In this document: positions 25,565 to 34,234 of the stretch, piece after piece | Position numbering within the stretch: position 1 is the stretch's first letter | How the letters are laid out: every line of letters starts with the position of its first letter | Origin: Microbacterium flavescens | Lineage (GTDB): Bacteria > Actinomycetota > Actinomycetes > Actinomycetales > Microbacteriaceae | DNA length: 64,000 bases | Direction of reading: 5' to 3' | NCBI RefSeq assembly: GCF_018588945.1 | Contig: NZ_JAFIWA010000004.1 | Span: 186,001 to 250,000, forward strand | Program-made: the position numbers and the translations under genes | Notes under the pieces: model-generated | The model's input: the letters and a program-made list of their open reading frames with translations, nothing else | Database searches by the model: none | Told to the model about the DNA's origin: nothing

Positions 25565-26311
25565 ATGAACGACAACGACAACACCGAGAACCAGACCGGC
25601 GGCGAAGAGACCGCCGGCACCCCCGCCGACCGTCGGCCGCTGGGCTACTGGCTGCGCGCCGTCGACGGCCTGCTCACCACCGAGTTCGCCGCAGCGTTCC
25701 AGAACGAAGGCGTCTCGCGCCGCGACTGGATGCTGCTGAACCTGCTCGCCGGCGAGATCGACGCTCCCGAAGCTGCCGAGCGACTGGCCCGCAAGGGCAA
25801 GCGACTTCGCCGCCTCGAAGACCTCGGCTGGGCCGAGGAGCAGGGGGACGGCACGTGGGCGCTCACCGACGCCGGTCGAGAGGCGCACGCGCGTCTCAGC
25901 GACGTTGTGGGCGGCATCCGCTCCCGCGTCGCCGGCGCCGTGTCCGAGGAGGACTTCGCCACCACCCTGGCGACGCTCGAGGCCATCGCCCGCGAGCTCG
26001 GCTGGGACGAGAGCCGACCGTTCGCCGGTCGCCGCGACTTCGGACGCGGACGCCGCTTCGGCGGCCCGCGCGCCTTCGGCCGGGAGGCGGGCTTCCGCCA
26101 CGACTTCGGGCCCGGGTTCGGGCCCGGACACGAACGTCATGGTCACCACGACCACCATGGCCACGAAGGCCACCACTGCCACCACCACGGCCACGAAGGT
26201 CACCACCGCCACGAAGGCCACCACCGTCACGGCGGCAAGGGCGGCGAGCGCGCGTTCGAGCGCGGCTTCGACGCCGGATTCCGCCGCGGCCAGGAGGTCG
26301 GCGCAGCCTGA
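25565..26311 (+). CDS. Winged-helix (MarR/PadR-like) protein with long histidine-rich C-terminus
   Basis: 248 residues. Residues 20-140 look like a winged-helix domain: LGYWLRAVDGLLTTEFAAAFQNEGVSRRDWMLLNLLAGE, a helix KGKRLRRLEDLGWAEEQGDGTWALTDAGREAHARL, and a dimer helix. The tail (about 190-230) is made of repeated HHGHEGHH and HRHEGHHRH units. Such tails bind Ni, Zn, Co or Cu in other proteins; binding here is inferred. A GGAAAGGA ribosome site lies upstream of the ATG. It is divergent from the MarR gene and ends before a strong terminator. Confidence 0.8.
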   Translation: MNDNDNTENQTGGEETAGTPADRRPLGYWLRAVDGLLTTEFAAAFQNEGVSRRDWMLLNLLAGEIDAPEAAERLARKGKRLRRLEDLGWAEEQGDGTWALTDAGREAHARLSDVVGGIRSRVAGAVSEEDFATTLATLEAIARELGWDESRPFAGRRDFGRGRRFGGPRAFGREAGFRHDFGPGFGPGHERHGHHDHHGHEGHHCHHHGHEGHHRHEGHHRHGGKGGERAFERGFDAGFRRGQEVGAA

Positions 26312-26327
26312 GACGGATTCGCCCCGA

Positions 26328-26369
26328 GGGCGGACTCTCGCTCCTCACGGAGCGGGAGTCCGCCCTTTT
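26328..26369 (+). terminator. Rho-independent terminator after the His-rich regulator
   Basis: 17-bp stem (26328-26344 with 26349-26365) with one G-T pair, a TCAC loop, then TTTT. It starts 17 bases after the stop codon. This is the clearest intrinsic terminator in the window. Confidence 0.88.
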
Positions 26370-26416
26370 CGCGTCTGCGTCGTCGCGTAACACGCCCGCC
26401 ATCCGGCCGGAGCACA

Positions 26417-27133
26417 ATGGAGCCCGTGACCACACCGGCCCTGCTCGCGATCTCCCACGGCACGTCCTCGCCTGAAGGACAGGCCGCGGTCGCGGCGCTC
26501 GTCGACGCCGTCGCCGCACGGCTTCCCGACGTCACCGTCCGGCTCGGGCACGTCGACGTGCAGCAGCCGGATGTCGCGGCATCCCTCGGCTCCCTCCCCG
26601 AAGGACAGCCGGTCGTCATCGTGCCGCTGCTGCTGTCGGCGGGCTACCACGTGCGGATCGACCTGAAGAAGCAGAGCGCCGGACACGACGGCGTGACGAT
26701 CGCGAAGGCGCTCGGGCCCGACCCCCGCCTCGCAGACCGGCTGGCGGCCCGCCTCGCGCAGCTTCGCCCCGATTCGGCGGGCGCCATCGTGCTGGCGGTA
26801 GCCGGGTCGAGCGACAACCGGGCGAACGACGACTGCCGCGTGGTGGGCGCGATGCTGGCGGAGCGCGTCGGACGACCGGTCGAGGTGGGGTTCCTAGCCG
26901 CGGCCGAACCGCGCCTCGGCACAGCCGTCGCGAATGCGCGAGAGGCGGCGGGCACGGCCATCGTTGCGAACTACCTCCTCGCGCCCGGTTACTTCCACGA
27001 CCTCGCCGCGCGGGTCTCGGGCGTCTCCCCCGTGGCGCGTCCCCTGCTCGACGACGACGAGCCCGCGGCATCCCTCGTCGACATCGTCGTCGACCGCTAC
27101 CGCGCCGCCGTCACGGCTTCGAAGAGTCTCTGA
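26417..27133 (+). CDS. Sirohydrochlorin chelatase (CbiX/SirB family)
   Basis: 238 residues. Two tandem chelatase halves are visible. The first has LLAISHGTSSPEGQAAV with its metal His, then VVIVPLLLSAGYHVRIDL with the second His. The C-terminal half ends TAIVANYLLAPGYFHDLAARV. The enzyme inserts Fe or Co into sirohydrochlorin. Being upstream of the sulfite reductase operon, which also holds a siroheme-making methyltransferase, it most likely inserts iron to make siroheme. The ATG at 26417 has GGAG upstream; a GTG three codons later is an alternative. Confidence 0.88.
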   Translation: MEPVTTPALLAISHGTSSPEGQAAVAALVDAVAARLPDVTVRLGHVDVQQPDVAASLGSLPEGQPVVIVPLLLSAGYHVRIDLKKQSAGHDGVTIAKALGPDPRLADRLAARLAQLRPDSAGAIVLAVAGSSDNRANDDCRVVGAMLAERVGRPVEVGFLAAAEPRLGTAVANAREAAGTAIVANYLLAPGYFHDLAARVSGVSPVARPLLDDDEPAASLVDIVVDRYRAAVTASKSL

Positions 27134-27180
27134 ATCCTGGACCCCGTCCGGAAACCCACGTCACTGCAACCTCTGTGACG

Positions 27181-27197
27181 CACCGTTACGCACGGTG
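27181..27197. promoter_or_regulatory. Inverted repeat upstream of the sulfur assimilation operon
   Basis: CACCGT-N5-ACGGTG, embedded in a pair of GTGACGC direct repeats, 107 bases before the sulfite reductase start. A TTGACA hexamer (27205-27210) follows. It could be the operator of a sulfur regulator; no specific regulator can be named. Confidence 0.45.
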
Positions 27198-27303
27198 ACG
27201 CCCATTGACAGCGGTCTAGGTCGTCCACGGCGGCCCTTCTACTCTCGCGGAATGGGCTCGCCAGAGTCCGTCCCGGCAAGCCCGGGTCCATCCGGAGGCC
27301 ACC

Positions 27304-29049
27304 GTGACCCTCAGCGACATCGACACCCGCGCCGCAGCGCCGCCGCCTGCACGCGCCGGCGGGGCGACCGCGCGTCCGCCGCGGCCGTCGTCCAAGCCCA
27401 ACGGGCAGTGGAAGATCGACGGCACGACGCCCTTGAACGGCAACGAGGAGTGGAAGCAGGTCGACGACGGCCTCGCCGTGCGCGAGCGCATCGAGAGGAT
27501 CTACGCGAAGGGCGGCTTCGCGAGCATCGACCCGACCGACCTGCACGGCCGCTTCCGCGTGTGGGGCCTCTACACGCAGCGCAAGCCGGGCATCGACGGC
27601 GGCCGCACCGCCACGCTCGAGCCGCACGAGCTCGAGGACGCGTTCTTCATGCTGCGCGTGCGCATCGACGGCGGCCAGCTCACCACCGAGCAGCTGCGCG
27701 TCATCGCGGGCATCTCGCAGGAGTTCGGCCGCGACACCGCCGACCTCACCGACCGGCAGAACATCCAGCTGCACTGGGTCGAGGTCGAGTCCATGCCCGA
27801 GATCTGGCGCCGCCTCGAGGCGGTCGGCCTGGGCACGACCGAGGCCTGCGGCGATGTGCCCCGCGTGGTGCTGGGCTCCCCCGTCGCGGGCATCGCCGCG
27901 GACGAGCTCATCGACCCCACCCCGCAGATCGACGAGATCACGTCGCGGTTCATCGGCGACGCGTCGCTCGCGAACCTTCCCCGCAAGTTCAAGTCCGCCA
28001 TCACCGGGCACCCCAGCCAGGACGTCGTGCACGAGATCAACGACGTCGCGTTCGTCGCCGTCGAGCACCCCGAACTGGGCATCGGCTACGACCTGTGGGT
28101 CGGCGGCGGTCTGTCCACGACACCGCGTCTCGGCGAGCGCCTGGGCGCCTTCGTATCGCCGGATCGAGTGGCGGATGCCTGGCACGGCGTCGCCCAGATC
28201 TTCCGCGACTACGGCTACCGACGCCTGCGCAACAAGGCGCGGCTGAAGTTCCTGCTCGCCGAGTGGGGCGCCGAGAAGTTCCGCCGGGTGCTGCAGGACG
28301 AGTACCTGGGCTACGCCCTCCCCGACGGACCCGCCGCACCGAAGCCGCTCGCCCAGGGCGACCATGTCGGCGTGCACCGTCAGAAGGACGGCCGCTTCTA
28401 CGTGGGTGTCACGCCGATCGTCGGCCGCGTCTCGGGCCCGATCCTCGCCCAGCTCGCCGACCTCGTCGAGGCGCACGGCTCGACACGCCTGCGCACGACC
28501 CCGCACCAGAAGCTCGTGATCCTCGACATCCCCGAAGACCGCGTGGAGTCGCTCGTCGCCGGCCTCGATGCGCTGGGGCTCTCGGCGCGGCCGAGCCTCA
28601 TCCGCCGCGGCACGATCGCGTGCACCGGCATCGAGTTCTGCAAGCTGGCCATCGTCGAGACGAAGGCCTACGCGACGGCCGCCGTGCTGGATCTCGAGCA
28701 GCGGCTCGAGCAGTTCGAGCTGCCGCATCCGATCTCCCTCCATGTCAACGGCTGCCCGAACTCGTGCGCGCGCATCCAGACCGCCGACATCGGACTCAAG
28801 GGCCAGCTCGTCACGATCGACGGCGAGCAGGTGCCCGGCTATCAGGTGCACCTCGGCGGCGGACTGGTCAGCGCCGACCGCGACGAGGCCGGACTCGGCC
28901 GCACGGTGCGCGGTCTCAAGGTGGGCGCCGACGGCATCGCCGACTACGTCGACCGCGTGGTGCGCCGGTTTCTTACGGACCGGGATGCCGCGACCGACGA
29001 GACCTTCGCCCAGTGGGCGCACCGAGCCGACGAGGAGGCTCTCCAGTGA
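27304..29049 (+). CDS. sir: Assimilatory nitrite/sulfite reductase (ferredoxin type), siroheme and [4Fe-4S]
   Basis: 581 residues, GTG start with GGAGG six bases upstream. The siroheme/[4Fe-4S] cysteines are present in two pairs: CTGIEFC (C-x5-C) and NGCPNSC (C-x3-C). The two half-domains carry FYVGVTPIVGRVSG and the typical TDRQNIQLHWV. The enzyme reduces sulfite to sulfide with six electrons. The operon also encodes APS reductase, sulfurylase, ferredoxin and ferredoxin reductase, so sulfite rather than nitrite is the likely substrate. A flexible Ala/Pro-rich N-terminus of about 30 residues precedes the domain. Confidence 0.93.
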   Translation: MTLSDIDTRAAAPPPARAGGATARPPRPSSKPNGQWKIDGTTPLNGNEEWKQVDDGLAVRERIERIYAKGGFASIDPTDLHGRFRVWGLYTQRKPGIDGGRTATLEPHELEDAFFMLRVRIDGGQLTTEQLRVIAGISQEFGRDTADLTDRQNIQLHWVEVESMPEIWRRLEAVGLGTTEACGDVPRVVLGSPVAGIAADELIDPTPQIDEITSRFIGDASLANLPRKFKSAITGHPSQDVVHEINDVAFVAVEHPELGIGYDLWVGGGLSTTPRLGERLGAFVSPDRVADAWHGVAQIFRDYGYRRLRNKARLKFLLAEWGAEKFRRVLQDEYLGYALPDGPAAPKPLAQGDHVGVHRQKDGRFYVGVTPIVGRVSGPILAQLADLVEAHGSTRLRTTPHQKLVILDIPEDRVESLVAGLDALGLSARPSLIRRGTIACTGIEFCKLAIVETKAYATAAVLDLEQRLEQFELPHPISLHVNGCPNSCARIQTADIGLKGQLVTIDGEQVPGYQVHLGGGLVSADRDEAGLGRTVRGLKVGADGIADYVDRVVRRFLTDRDAATDETFAQWAHRADEEALQ

Positions 29050-29098
29050 CCGCGGTGTTCGCGCCGGCGACGCGTTTCGTCGAGTGTCCGAAGCCCCG

Positions 29099-29129
29099 GG
29101 TCGTTGAGCGAGCGAAGCGAGACGAAACG
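29099..29129 (+). repeat. Dispersed repeat, copy 2 (forward), between sir and cysH
   Basis: GGTCGTTGAGCGAGCG followed by AAGCGAGACGAAACG, in the 106-base gap between the sulfite reductase stop and the cysH start. A partial inverted counterpart, CGCGTTTCGTCGAGTG, lies at 29071-29086, so a hairpin can form. Confidence 0.85.
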
Positions 29130-29155
29130 CCCCGAGCCGACGAGGAGCCACCGGC

Positions 29156-29899
29156 ATGAGCGTCTCCCTCGCACCGCGCCTCGGCGTCACGCGTTCCCCC
29201 GAAGAGCTCCAGGCTCTCGCCGAGCAGGGCAACCTCGAGCTCGGCAGCCTCACCGACCACGAGGCATCCGCCGCGGAGGTCATCGCGTGGGTCGCCCGCA
29301 ACTTCTCCATGACGACGGCCGCGGTCGCGTGCTCGATGGCCGACGCCGCGCTGCCCCACCTCGTGGCCGAGCAGCTTCCCGGCGTCGACGTCCTGTTCCT
29401 CGACACCGGGTACCACTTCACCGAGACCCGCGCGACGCGAGACGAGGTGCAGCGCGCGCTCGACGTGCGCGTCGTCGACATCAGGCCTGGCCAGACCGTG
29501 GCCGAGCAGGATGCCGAGTTCGGGGCCCAGCTCTTCGCACGCGATCCGGGCCTGTGCTGCGCACGCCGCAAGGTCGCGCCGCTGCAGGATGCCCTCGGCG
29601 GCTACGAGGTGTGGTTCACCGGTGTGCGGCGGGACGAGGCATCCACTCGCACGTACACGCCCCTCGTGACCTGGGACGAGCGCAACGGCCTCGTCAAGGT
29701 GAACCCGGTCGCCGCGTGGAGCTTCGACGACGTCCTCGCGTACGCCGCCGCGCACAAGGCGCCCGTGAACCTGCTCGTCGGGTTCGGCTACCCCTCGATC
29801 GGCTGCGAGCCGTGCACCCGGCCCGTCGCCGCCGGCGAAGACCCCCGATCCGGCCGCTGGGCCGGGTCCTCGAAGATCGAATGCGGGCTCCACGAATGA
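29156..29899 (+). CDS. cysH: Adenylyl-sulfate (APS) reductase, thioredoxin-dependent
   Basis: 247 residues. The PAPS-reductase fold begins with ACSMADAALPHL and VLFLDTGYHFTET. Two cysteine pairs, CCARRK near residue 140 and CEPCTR near 222, are those that bind a [4Fe-4S] cluster in APS reductases. The catalytic ECGLH motif is at the C-terminus. The cluster cysteines argue for APS rather than PAPS as substrate, and no CysC kinase is encoded nearby. The stop overlaps the cysD start (ATGA), so translation is coupled. Confidence 0.95.
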   Translation: MSVSLAPRLGVTRSPEELQALAEQGNLELGSLTDHEASAAEVIAWVARNFSMTTAAVACSMADAALPHLVAEQLPGVDVLFLDTGYHFTETRATRDEVQRALDVRVVDIRPGQTVAEQDAEFGAQLFARDPGLCCARRKVAPLQDALGGYEVWFTGVRRDEASTRTYTPLVTWDERNGLVKVNPVAAWSFDDVLAYAAAHKAPVNLLVGFGYPSIGCEPCTRPVAAGEDPRSGRWAGSSKIECGLHE

Positions 29900-30843
29900 C
29901 TTTCTCGACTGTTCAGGACGTTTCGTCTCGCTTCGCTCGCTCAACGACCGCGGAGCTCGGCACGCTCGACCTGCTCGAGGCGGAGGCGATCCACGTCATC
30001 CGCGAGGTCGTCGCAGAGTTCGAGCGGCCGGTGCTGCTGTTCTCCGGCGGCAAGGACTCGGTCGTCGTCCTGCATCTCGCCGCGAAGGCGTTCGCCCCAG
30101 GCCGGGTGCCGTTCCCCGTGCTGCACGTCGACACCGGCCACAACTTCCCCGAGGTGCTGGCGTTCCGCGATGAGACCGTCGCCCGGCTCGGCGTGCGGCT
30201 CGAGGTCGCGCGCGTGCAGGACTACATCGACGACGGTCGGCTGCACGAGCGCGCCGACGGCACCCGCAACCCGCTGCAGACTCTGCCGCTGCTCGACGCC
30301 ATCGCCGCCGGACGACACGACGCCGTCTTCGGCGGCGCCCGGCGCGACGAGGACAAGGCCCGCGCCAAGGAGCGCATCATCTCCCTGCGCGATGAGTTCG
30401 GCCAGTGGGATCCGCGCAACCAGCGCCCGGAGCTGTGGAGCCTGTACAACGGCCGCCACACCCCGGGGCAGCACGTGCGCGCCTTCCCCATCTCGAATTG
30501 GACCGAGCTCGACGTCTGGCGCTACGTCGAGCGCGAGCACATCCCACTCCCTCCTCTGTATTTCGCGCATGAACGCGAGGTCTATGCCCGCGACGGCATG
30601 TGGCGTCCCGTCGGCGAGTTCTCGCCCCCGCGCGCGGGCGAGACGGTCGAGCGCCGCACGGTGCGGTACCGCACGGTCGGTGACATGAGCTGCACGGGAG
30701 CAGTCGAATCGGATGCCTCGTCCCTCGCCGCCATCGTCGCGGAGGTCGCGATCTCCACCCTCACCGAGCGCGGTGCGACGCGTGCCGATGACCGCCTCAG
30801 CGAGGCGGCCATGGAGGACCGCAAGAAGGACGGGTACTTCTGA
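29896..30843 (+). CDS. cysD: Sulfate adenylyltransferase small subunit CysD
   Basis: 315 residues. The ATP pyrophosphatase loop is FSGGKDSVVVLHLAAKA; VLHVDTGHNFPEVLAFRD, GGARRDEDKARAKERI and FPISNWTELDVWRYV are all present. With CysN it makes APS from sulfate and ATP. The ATG overlaps the cysH stop, so the start is firm. Residues 8-18 (DVSSRFARSTT) are encoded by the dispersed repeat copy at 29919-29949, giving an N-terminal extension ahead of the conserved LDLLEAEAIHVIREV. Confidence 0.95.
   Translation: MTFSTVQDVSSRFARSTTAELGTLDLLEAEAIHVIREVVAEFERPVLLFSGGKDSVVVLHLAAKAFAPGRVPFPVLHVDTGHNFPEVLAFRDETVARLGVRLEVARVQDYIDDGRLHERADGTRNPLQTLPLLDAIAAGRHDAVFGGARRDEDKARAKERIISLRDEFGQWDPRNQRPELWSLYNGRHTPGQHVRAFPISNWTELDVWRYVEREHIPLPPLYFAHEREVYARDGMWRPVGEFSPPRAGETVERRTVRYRTVGDMSCTGAVESDASSLAAIVAEVAISTLTERGATRADDRLSEAAMEDRKKDGYF
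29919..29949 (-). repeat. Dispersed repeat, copy 3 (reverse), inside the cysD 5' end
   Basis: CGTTTCGTCTCGCTTCG followed by CTCGCTCAACGACC. It lies 24 bases after the cysD ATG and is translated in frame as VSSRFARSTT. Confidence 0.88.
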
Positions 30844-32249
30844 TGACGAATCTCGATGGGGCTCGTCCCTCGCCTACTCGATCAGCGGGGGTGCAGGCAC
30901 CGGTCGTTGAGCGAGCGAAGCGAGACGAAACGCGGCGCGTGCCGTCAGCGGGGCGTGCGACGCTGTTCAGGTTCGCGACGGCGGGCTCGGTCGACGACGG
31001 CAAGTCGACGCTCGTCGGAAGACTGCTGCACGACTCCAAGGCGATCCTCGCCGATCAGCTCGAGCAGGTCGCGCGCACCTCGGCCGAGCGCGGGTTCGCC
31101 CACGGCGCCTTCGACTTCGCCCTGCTGACCGACGGACTCCGCGCCGAGCGCGAGCAGGGCATCACGATCGACGTCGCGTACCGCTACTTCACGACCGGGT
31201 CGCGCTCGTTCATCCTCGCCGACTGCCCCGGACACGTGCAGTACACGCGCAACATGGTCACCGGGGCGACGACGGCCGACGCCGTGGTCGTGCTGGTCGA
31301 CGCGCGCAAGGGCGTGCTGGAGCAGACCCGCCGTCACCTCGCCGTCGTGGCCCTGCTGCGCGTTCCGCATGTGATCGTCGCGGTGAACAAGATCGACCTG
31401 GTCGGATTCTCGGCGGGTGCCTTCACCGACGTCGCCGCGCAGGCCGAGGCGGTCGCGGCCGAGCTCGGGATCGACGATCTCCACGTCCTCCCGGTGTCCG
31501 CCCTCGAGGGCGACAACGTGGTCGACCGGTCCGACCGCACACCCTGGTACGACGGGCCGGCGCTGCTCGAGCTGCTCGAGACGCTGCCTGCGGCGGCGTT
31601 TTCACCCGACGCCCCCGAGCCGCTGCGCCTGCCGGTGCAGCTGGTGCTCCGGCCGCAGGGCGGACTCGCGCCCGAGGTCGCCGCCGACCCGGTCGAGTCT
31701 GAGCGTCTCCGCGACTACCGCGCGGTCGCGGGGCGCATCTCGTCCGGCAGCGTGCGCGTCGGTGACCGGGTGCAGCTGTTCCCCTCCGGCATCGCGACCA
31801 CGGTCACCGGCATCCGCTCGTCCGGCACGCCCGTCGAGAAGGCTGTCGCGTCGCAATCGGTGTCACTCGAGTTCGCCGACGACCTCGACACCGCGCGCGG
31901 CGCGCTCGTGGTCGCCGAGGGCACGCTCCCCGCCGGCCGTCGTGAGGTCGACGTCGAGCTCTTCCAGCTCGACGCCCGGCCGACCACCCCGGGCGCGCGT
32001 GTGCTCGTCAAGCACGGCACGACCACGGTGCAGGCGATCGTCGCCCAGATCGAGTCGCGCTACGACCTCGATGCCCTCGTGCACGAACCGGCGCAGACGC
32101 TGCAGACCAACGACATCGGCCGTGCGCGCCTGCGCCTGGCCGCAGACCTTCCGCTCGAGCCCTACAGCGCGAGCCGGCACGGGGGATCGTTCCTCGTCAT
32201 CCGCCCGTCCGACGGCGCCACGCTCGCCGCCGGCATCGTGCGCGACTGA
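30843..32249 (+). CDS. cysN: Sulfate adenylyltransferase large subunit CysN (GTPase)
   Basis: 468 residues. GTPase motifs are G1 TAGSVDDGKSTLVGRLLHDSK, G2 REQGITIDVAYRYF, G3 DCPGHVQYTRNM and G4 NKID, followed by two EF-Tu-like beta-barrels. GTP hydrolysis drives APS formation by CysD. The ATG overlaps the cysD stop (TGATG). The first 40 residues come before the G1 strand and include APVVERAKRDETRR, encoded by the repeat at 30902-30932. There is no fused CysC kinase, in line with direct APS reduction by CysH. Confidence 0.95.
   Translation: MTNLDGARPSPTRSAGVQAPVVERAKRDETRRVPSAGRATLFRFATAGSVDDGKSTLVGRLLHDSKAILADQLEQVARTSAERGFAHGAFDFALLTDGLRAEREQGITIDVAYRYFTTGSRSFILADCPGHVQYTRNMVTGATTADAVVVLVDARKGVLEQTRRHLAVVALLRVPHVIVAVNKIDLVGFSAGAFTDVAAQAEAVAAELGIDDLHVLPVSALEGDNVVDRSDRTPWYDGPALLELLETLPAAAFSPDAPEPLRLPVQLVLRPQGGLAPEVAADPVESERLRDYRAVAGRISSGSVRVGDRVQLFPSGIATTVTGIRSSGTPVEKAVASQSVSLEFADDLDTARGALVVAEGTLPAGRREVDVELFQLDARPTTPGARVLVKHGTTTVQAIVAQIESRYDLDALVHEPAQTLQTNDIGRARLRLAADLPLEPYSASRHGGSFLVIRPSDGATLAAGIVRD
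30902..30932 (+). repeat. Dispersed repeat, copy 4 (forward), inside the cysN 5' end
   Basis: GGTCGTTGAGCGAGCG followed by AAGCGAGACGAAACG, 60 bases after the cysN ATG. It is translated in frame as VVERAKRDET. Confidence 0.88.
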
Positions 32250-32294
32250 CGCGCACCGTCCTGCTCCACCCACTGCCATCTAAGGAGGCGAACC

Positions 32295-33365
32295 GTGAAC
32301 ACCATCCGCACCGCGACGACGATCACCACTCTGGGACTTGTGGCGGCCATGATGACCGGCTGCGCCTCCGCCGCCGGCAGCACACCGGACGCCGAAGAGG
32401 ACGTCACCGAGGTGCGCCTCGGCTACTTCGCGAACGTCACCCACGCACCCGCGCTCGTCGGGCTCGAAGAAGGGCTCTTCGAGGAGTCGCTGGGCCACAT
32501 CGACCTGTCGACGTCGGTCTTCAACGCCGGTCCGGCCGCGATCGAAGCGCTGACCGCGGGAGCGATCGACGCGACCTACATCGGGCCGAACCCGTCGATC
32601 AACACCTTCATCCAGTCCGGCGGTGAGTCGGCGCGCATCGTGGCCGGCGCCGCGACGGGTGGAGCCGCGCTCGTCGTCCGGCCCGACCTCGACAGTCCGG
32701 AGGATCTCGCGGGCACGACGCTCGCGTCGCCGCAGCTCGGCAACACCCAGGACGTCGCCCTTCGCGTGTACCTGGCCGAGGAGGGCTACGAGACCGACGC
32801 GTCCGGCGCCGGCGACGTGTCCATCACGCCGACCGAGAACGCGCAGACACTCACCCTCTTCCAGCAGGGTGAGATCGACGGCGCCTGGCTCCCCGAGCCG
32901 TGGGTGTCGCGGCTCGTGGTGGACGAGGGCGCCGAGGTGCTCGTCGACGAGGCCGACCTGTGGCCCGACGGCGCGTTCCCGACGACCGTCCTGCTCGTGC
33001 GCGCCCAGTTCCTCGAGCAGCACCCCGACGTCGTCGAGCAGCTTCTCGAGGGCCACGCCGCCGCGGTCCAATGGATCGCCGACAACCCCGCTGAGGCACC
33101 CGGAGTCATCAACGCGGCGATCGAGGGCGAGACGGGCAAGCCGCTGAGCGACGCCGTCATCGCTCGCGCCCTCGAGCACGTGACCTTCTCCGTCGACCCG
33201 CACGCCGAAGCATTCGAGACGCTCGTCGCGAACGGACTCCAGGCCGGCACGCAGAAGGAGGGCTCGATCGACGGGCTCTTCGACCTGCGGATCCTCAACG
33301 GCCTTCTCGCCGAATCGGGAGCCGAGCAGGTGTCGGCGGCCGGGCTCGGAGAGGACTCGCCGTGA
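32295..33365 (+). CDS. ABC transporter binding lipoprotein, sulfonate/taurine (NitT/TauT) type
   Basis: 356 residues. A lipoprotein leader ends MMTGC (Cys23). The mature part is an SsuA/TauA-like fold: EVRLGYFANVTHAPALVGLEEGLFEESLG, FNAGPAAIEALTAGAIDATYIGPNP, and GTTLASPQLGNTQDVALRVYLAEEGYE. It should bind an organosulfur compound or other sulfur source outside the membrane. AAGGAGGCG precedes the ATG. It is followed by overlapping ATPase and permease genes. The ligand is inferred from the sulfate-assimilation context; no desulfonating monooxygenase is in the operon. Confidence 0.88.
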   Translation: MNTIRTATTITTLGLVAAMMTGCASAAGSTPDAEEDVTEVRLGYFANVTHAPALVGLEEGLFEESLGHIDLSTSVFNAGPAAIEALTAGAIDATYIGPNPSINTFIQSGGESARIVAGAATGGAALVVRPDLDSPEDLAGTTLASPQLGNTQDVALRVYLAEEGYETDASGAGDVSITPTENAQTLTLFQQGEIDGAWLPEPWVSRLVVDEGAEVLVDEADLWPDGAFPTTVLLVRAQFLEQHPDVVEQLLEGHAAAVQWIADNPAEAPGVINAAIEGETGKPLSDAVIARALEHVTFSVDPHAEAFETLVANGLQAGTQKEGSIDGLFDLRILNGLLAESGAEQVSAAGLGEDSP

Positions 33366-34234
33366 CCGCATCGGCTCCCCGGGTGACCGGTCCCGCGACG
33401 CCGCCCGTCGACGACGCGGCCCGGCGTGCCGGCTCCCAGGCGGTGCTCCTGCCGAGCTTCGACGGAGTCGCGCCGGTCCTGGTGCCCGCCGAGGCGCCGA
33501 CGCCGGCGGTGCGCATCGACGGCGTCTCGAAGCGGTTCGGCACCGGGCCGCTCGTGCTCGACGACGTCACGCTCGACATCGCACCGGGCGAGTTCGTCTG
33601 CCTCTTGGGGGCGTCCGGCTGCGGCAAGTCGACGCTCCTGAATCTCATCGCCGGACTCGACCGCGCGACCGTGGGAACCATCGACACACCGGCGGAGGGT
33701 TCGGCGGTCATGTTCCAGGAGTCGGCACTCATGCCGTGGCTGACCGCGCGCCGCAACGTAGAACTGGCGCTGCGCCTGCGCGGGGTCCCGCGCGCCGAGC
33801 GCCGTGAGAAGGCACTTGCACTCCTCGACACCGTGAATCTCGCGGATGCCGCGGAGAAGCGTCCGCACGAACTGTCGGGCGGCATGCGGCAGCGCGTCGC
33901 CCTCGCCCGGGCCCTGGCGCAGGACCGACCCGTGCTGCTGATGGACGAGCCGTTCGCCGCCCTCGACGCCATCACCCGCGACCTGCTCCACGAGGAGCTC
34001 GAGCGTGTCTGGCGCGCGACCGGGCGCACGATCGTCTTCGTCACGCACAACGTGCGCGAGGCCGCGCGCCTGGGTCAGCGGGTCGTGCTCATGGGCAGCC
34101 GTCCGGGCCGGATCGTGCAGCAGTGGACGATCGCCAAGACGCGCGGCCGCCGTATCGAGTCGCCCGAGGTGGCTGCCCTGTCGGTGGAGATCACCGAGCA
34201 GCTGCGCAAGGAGATCCGTCGAAATGCCGCGTGA
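33362..34234 (+). CDS. ABC transporter ATPase, sulfonate/taurine (NitT/TauT) type
   Basis: 290 residues, GTG start overlapping the previous stop (GTGA). Walker A is LLGASGCGKSTLLNLIAGLD, the signature is HELSGGMRQRVALARALAQD, Walker B is VLLMDEPFAALD, and the switch His is in FVTHNVREAARLG. About 50 extra residues precede the first strand (VRIDGVSKRFG), longer than usual for SsuB/TauB. It powers import with the flanking permease and binding protein. Confidence 0.93.
   Translation: MTASAPRVTGPATPPVDDAARRAGSQAVLLPSFDGVAPVLVPAEAPTPAVRIDGVSKRFGTGPLVLDDVTLDIAPGEFVCLLGASGCGKSTLLNLIAGLDRATVGTIDTPAEGSAVMFQESALMPWLTARRNVELALRLRGVPRAERREKALALLDTVNLADAAEKRPHELSGGMRQRVALARALAQDRPVLLMDEPFAALDAITRDLLHEELERVWRATGRTIVFVTHNVREAARLGQRVVLMGSRPGRIVQQWTIAKTRGRRIESPEVAALSVEITEQLRKEIRRNAA

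Noticed and set aside
26101..26240. Short CAC/CAT-rich repeats resembling a repeat array
   Set aside because: They are the codons of the histidine-rich protein tail, not a CRISPR or tandem-repeat element. No CRISPR array is present in the window.
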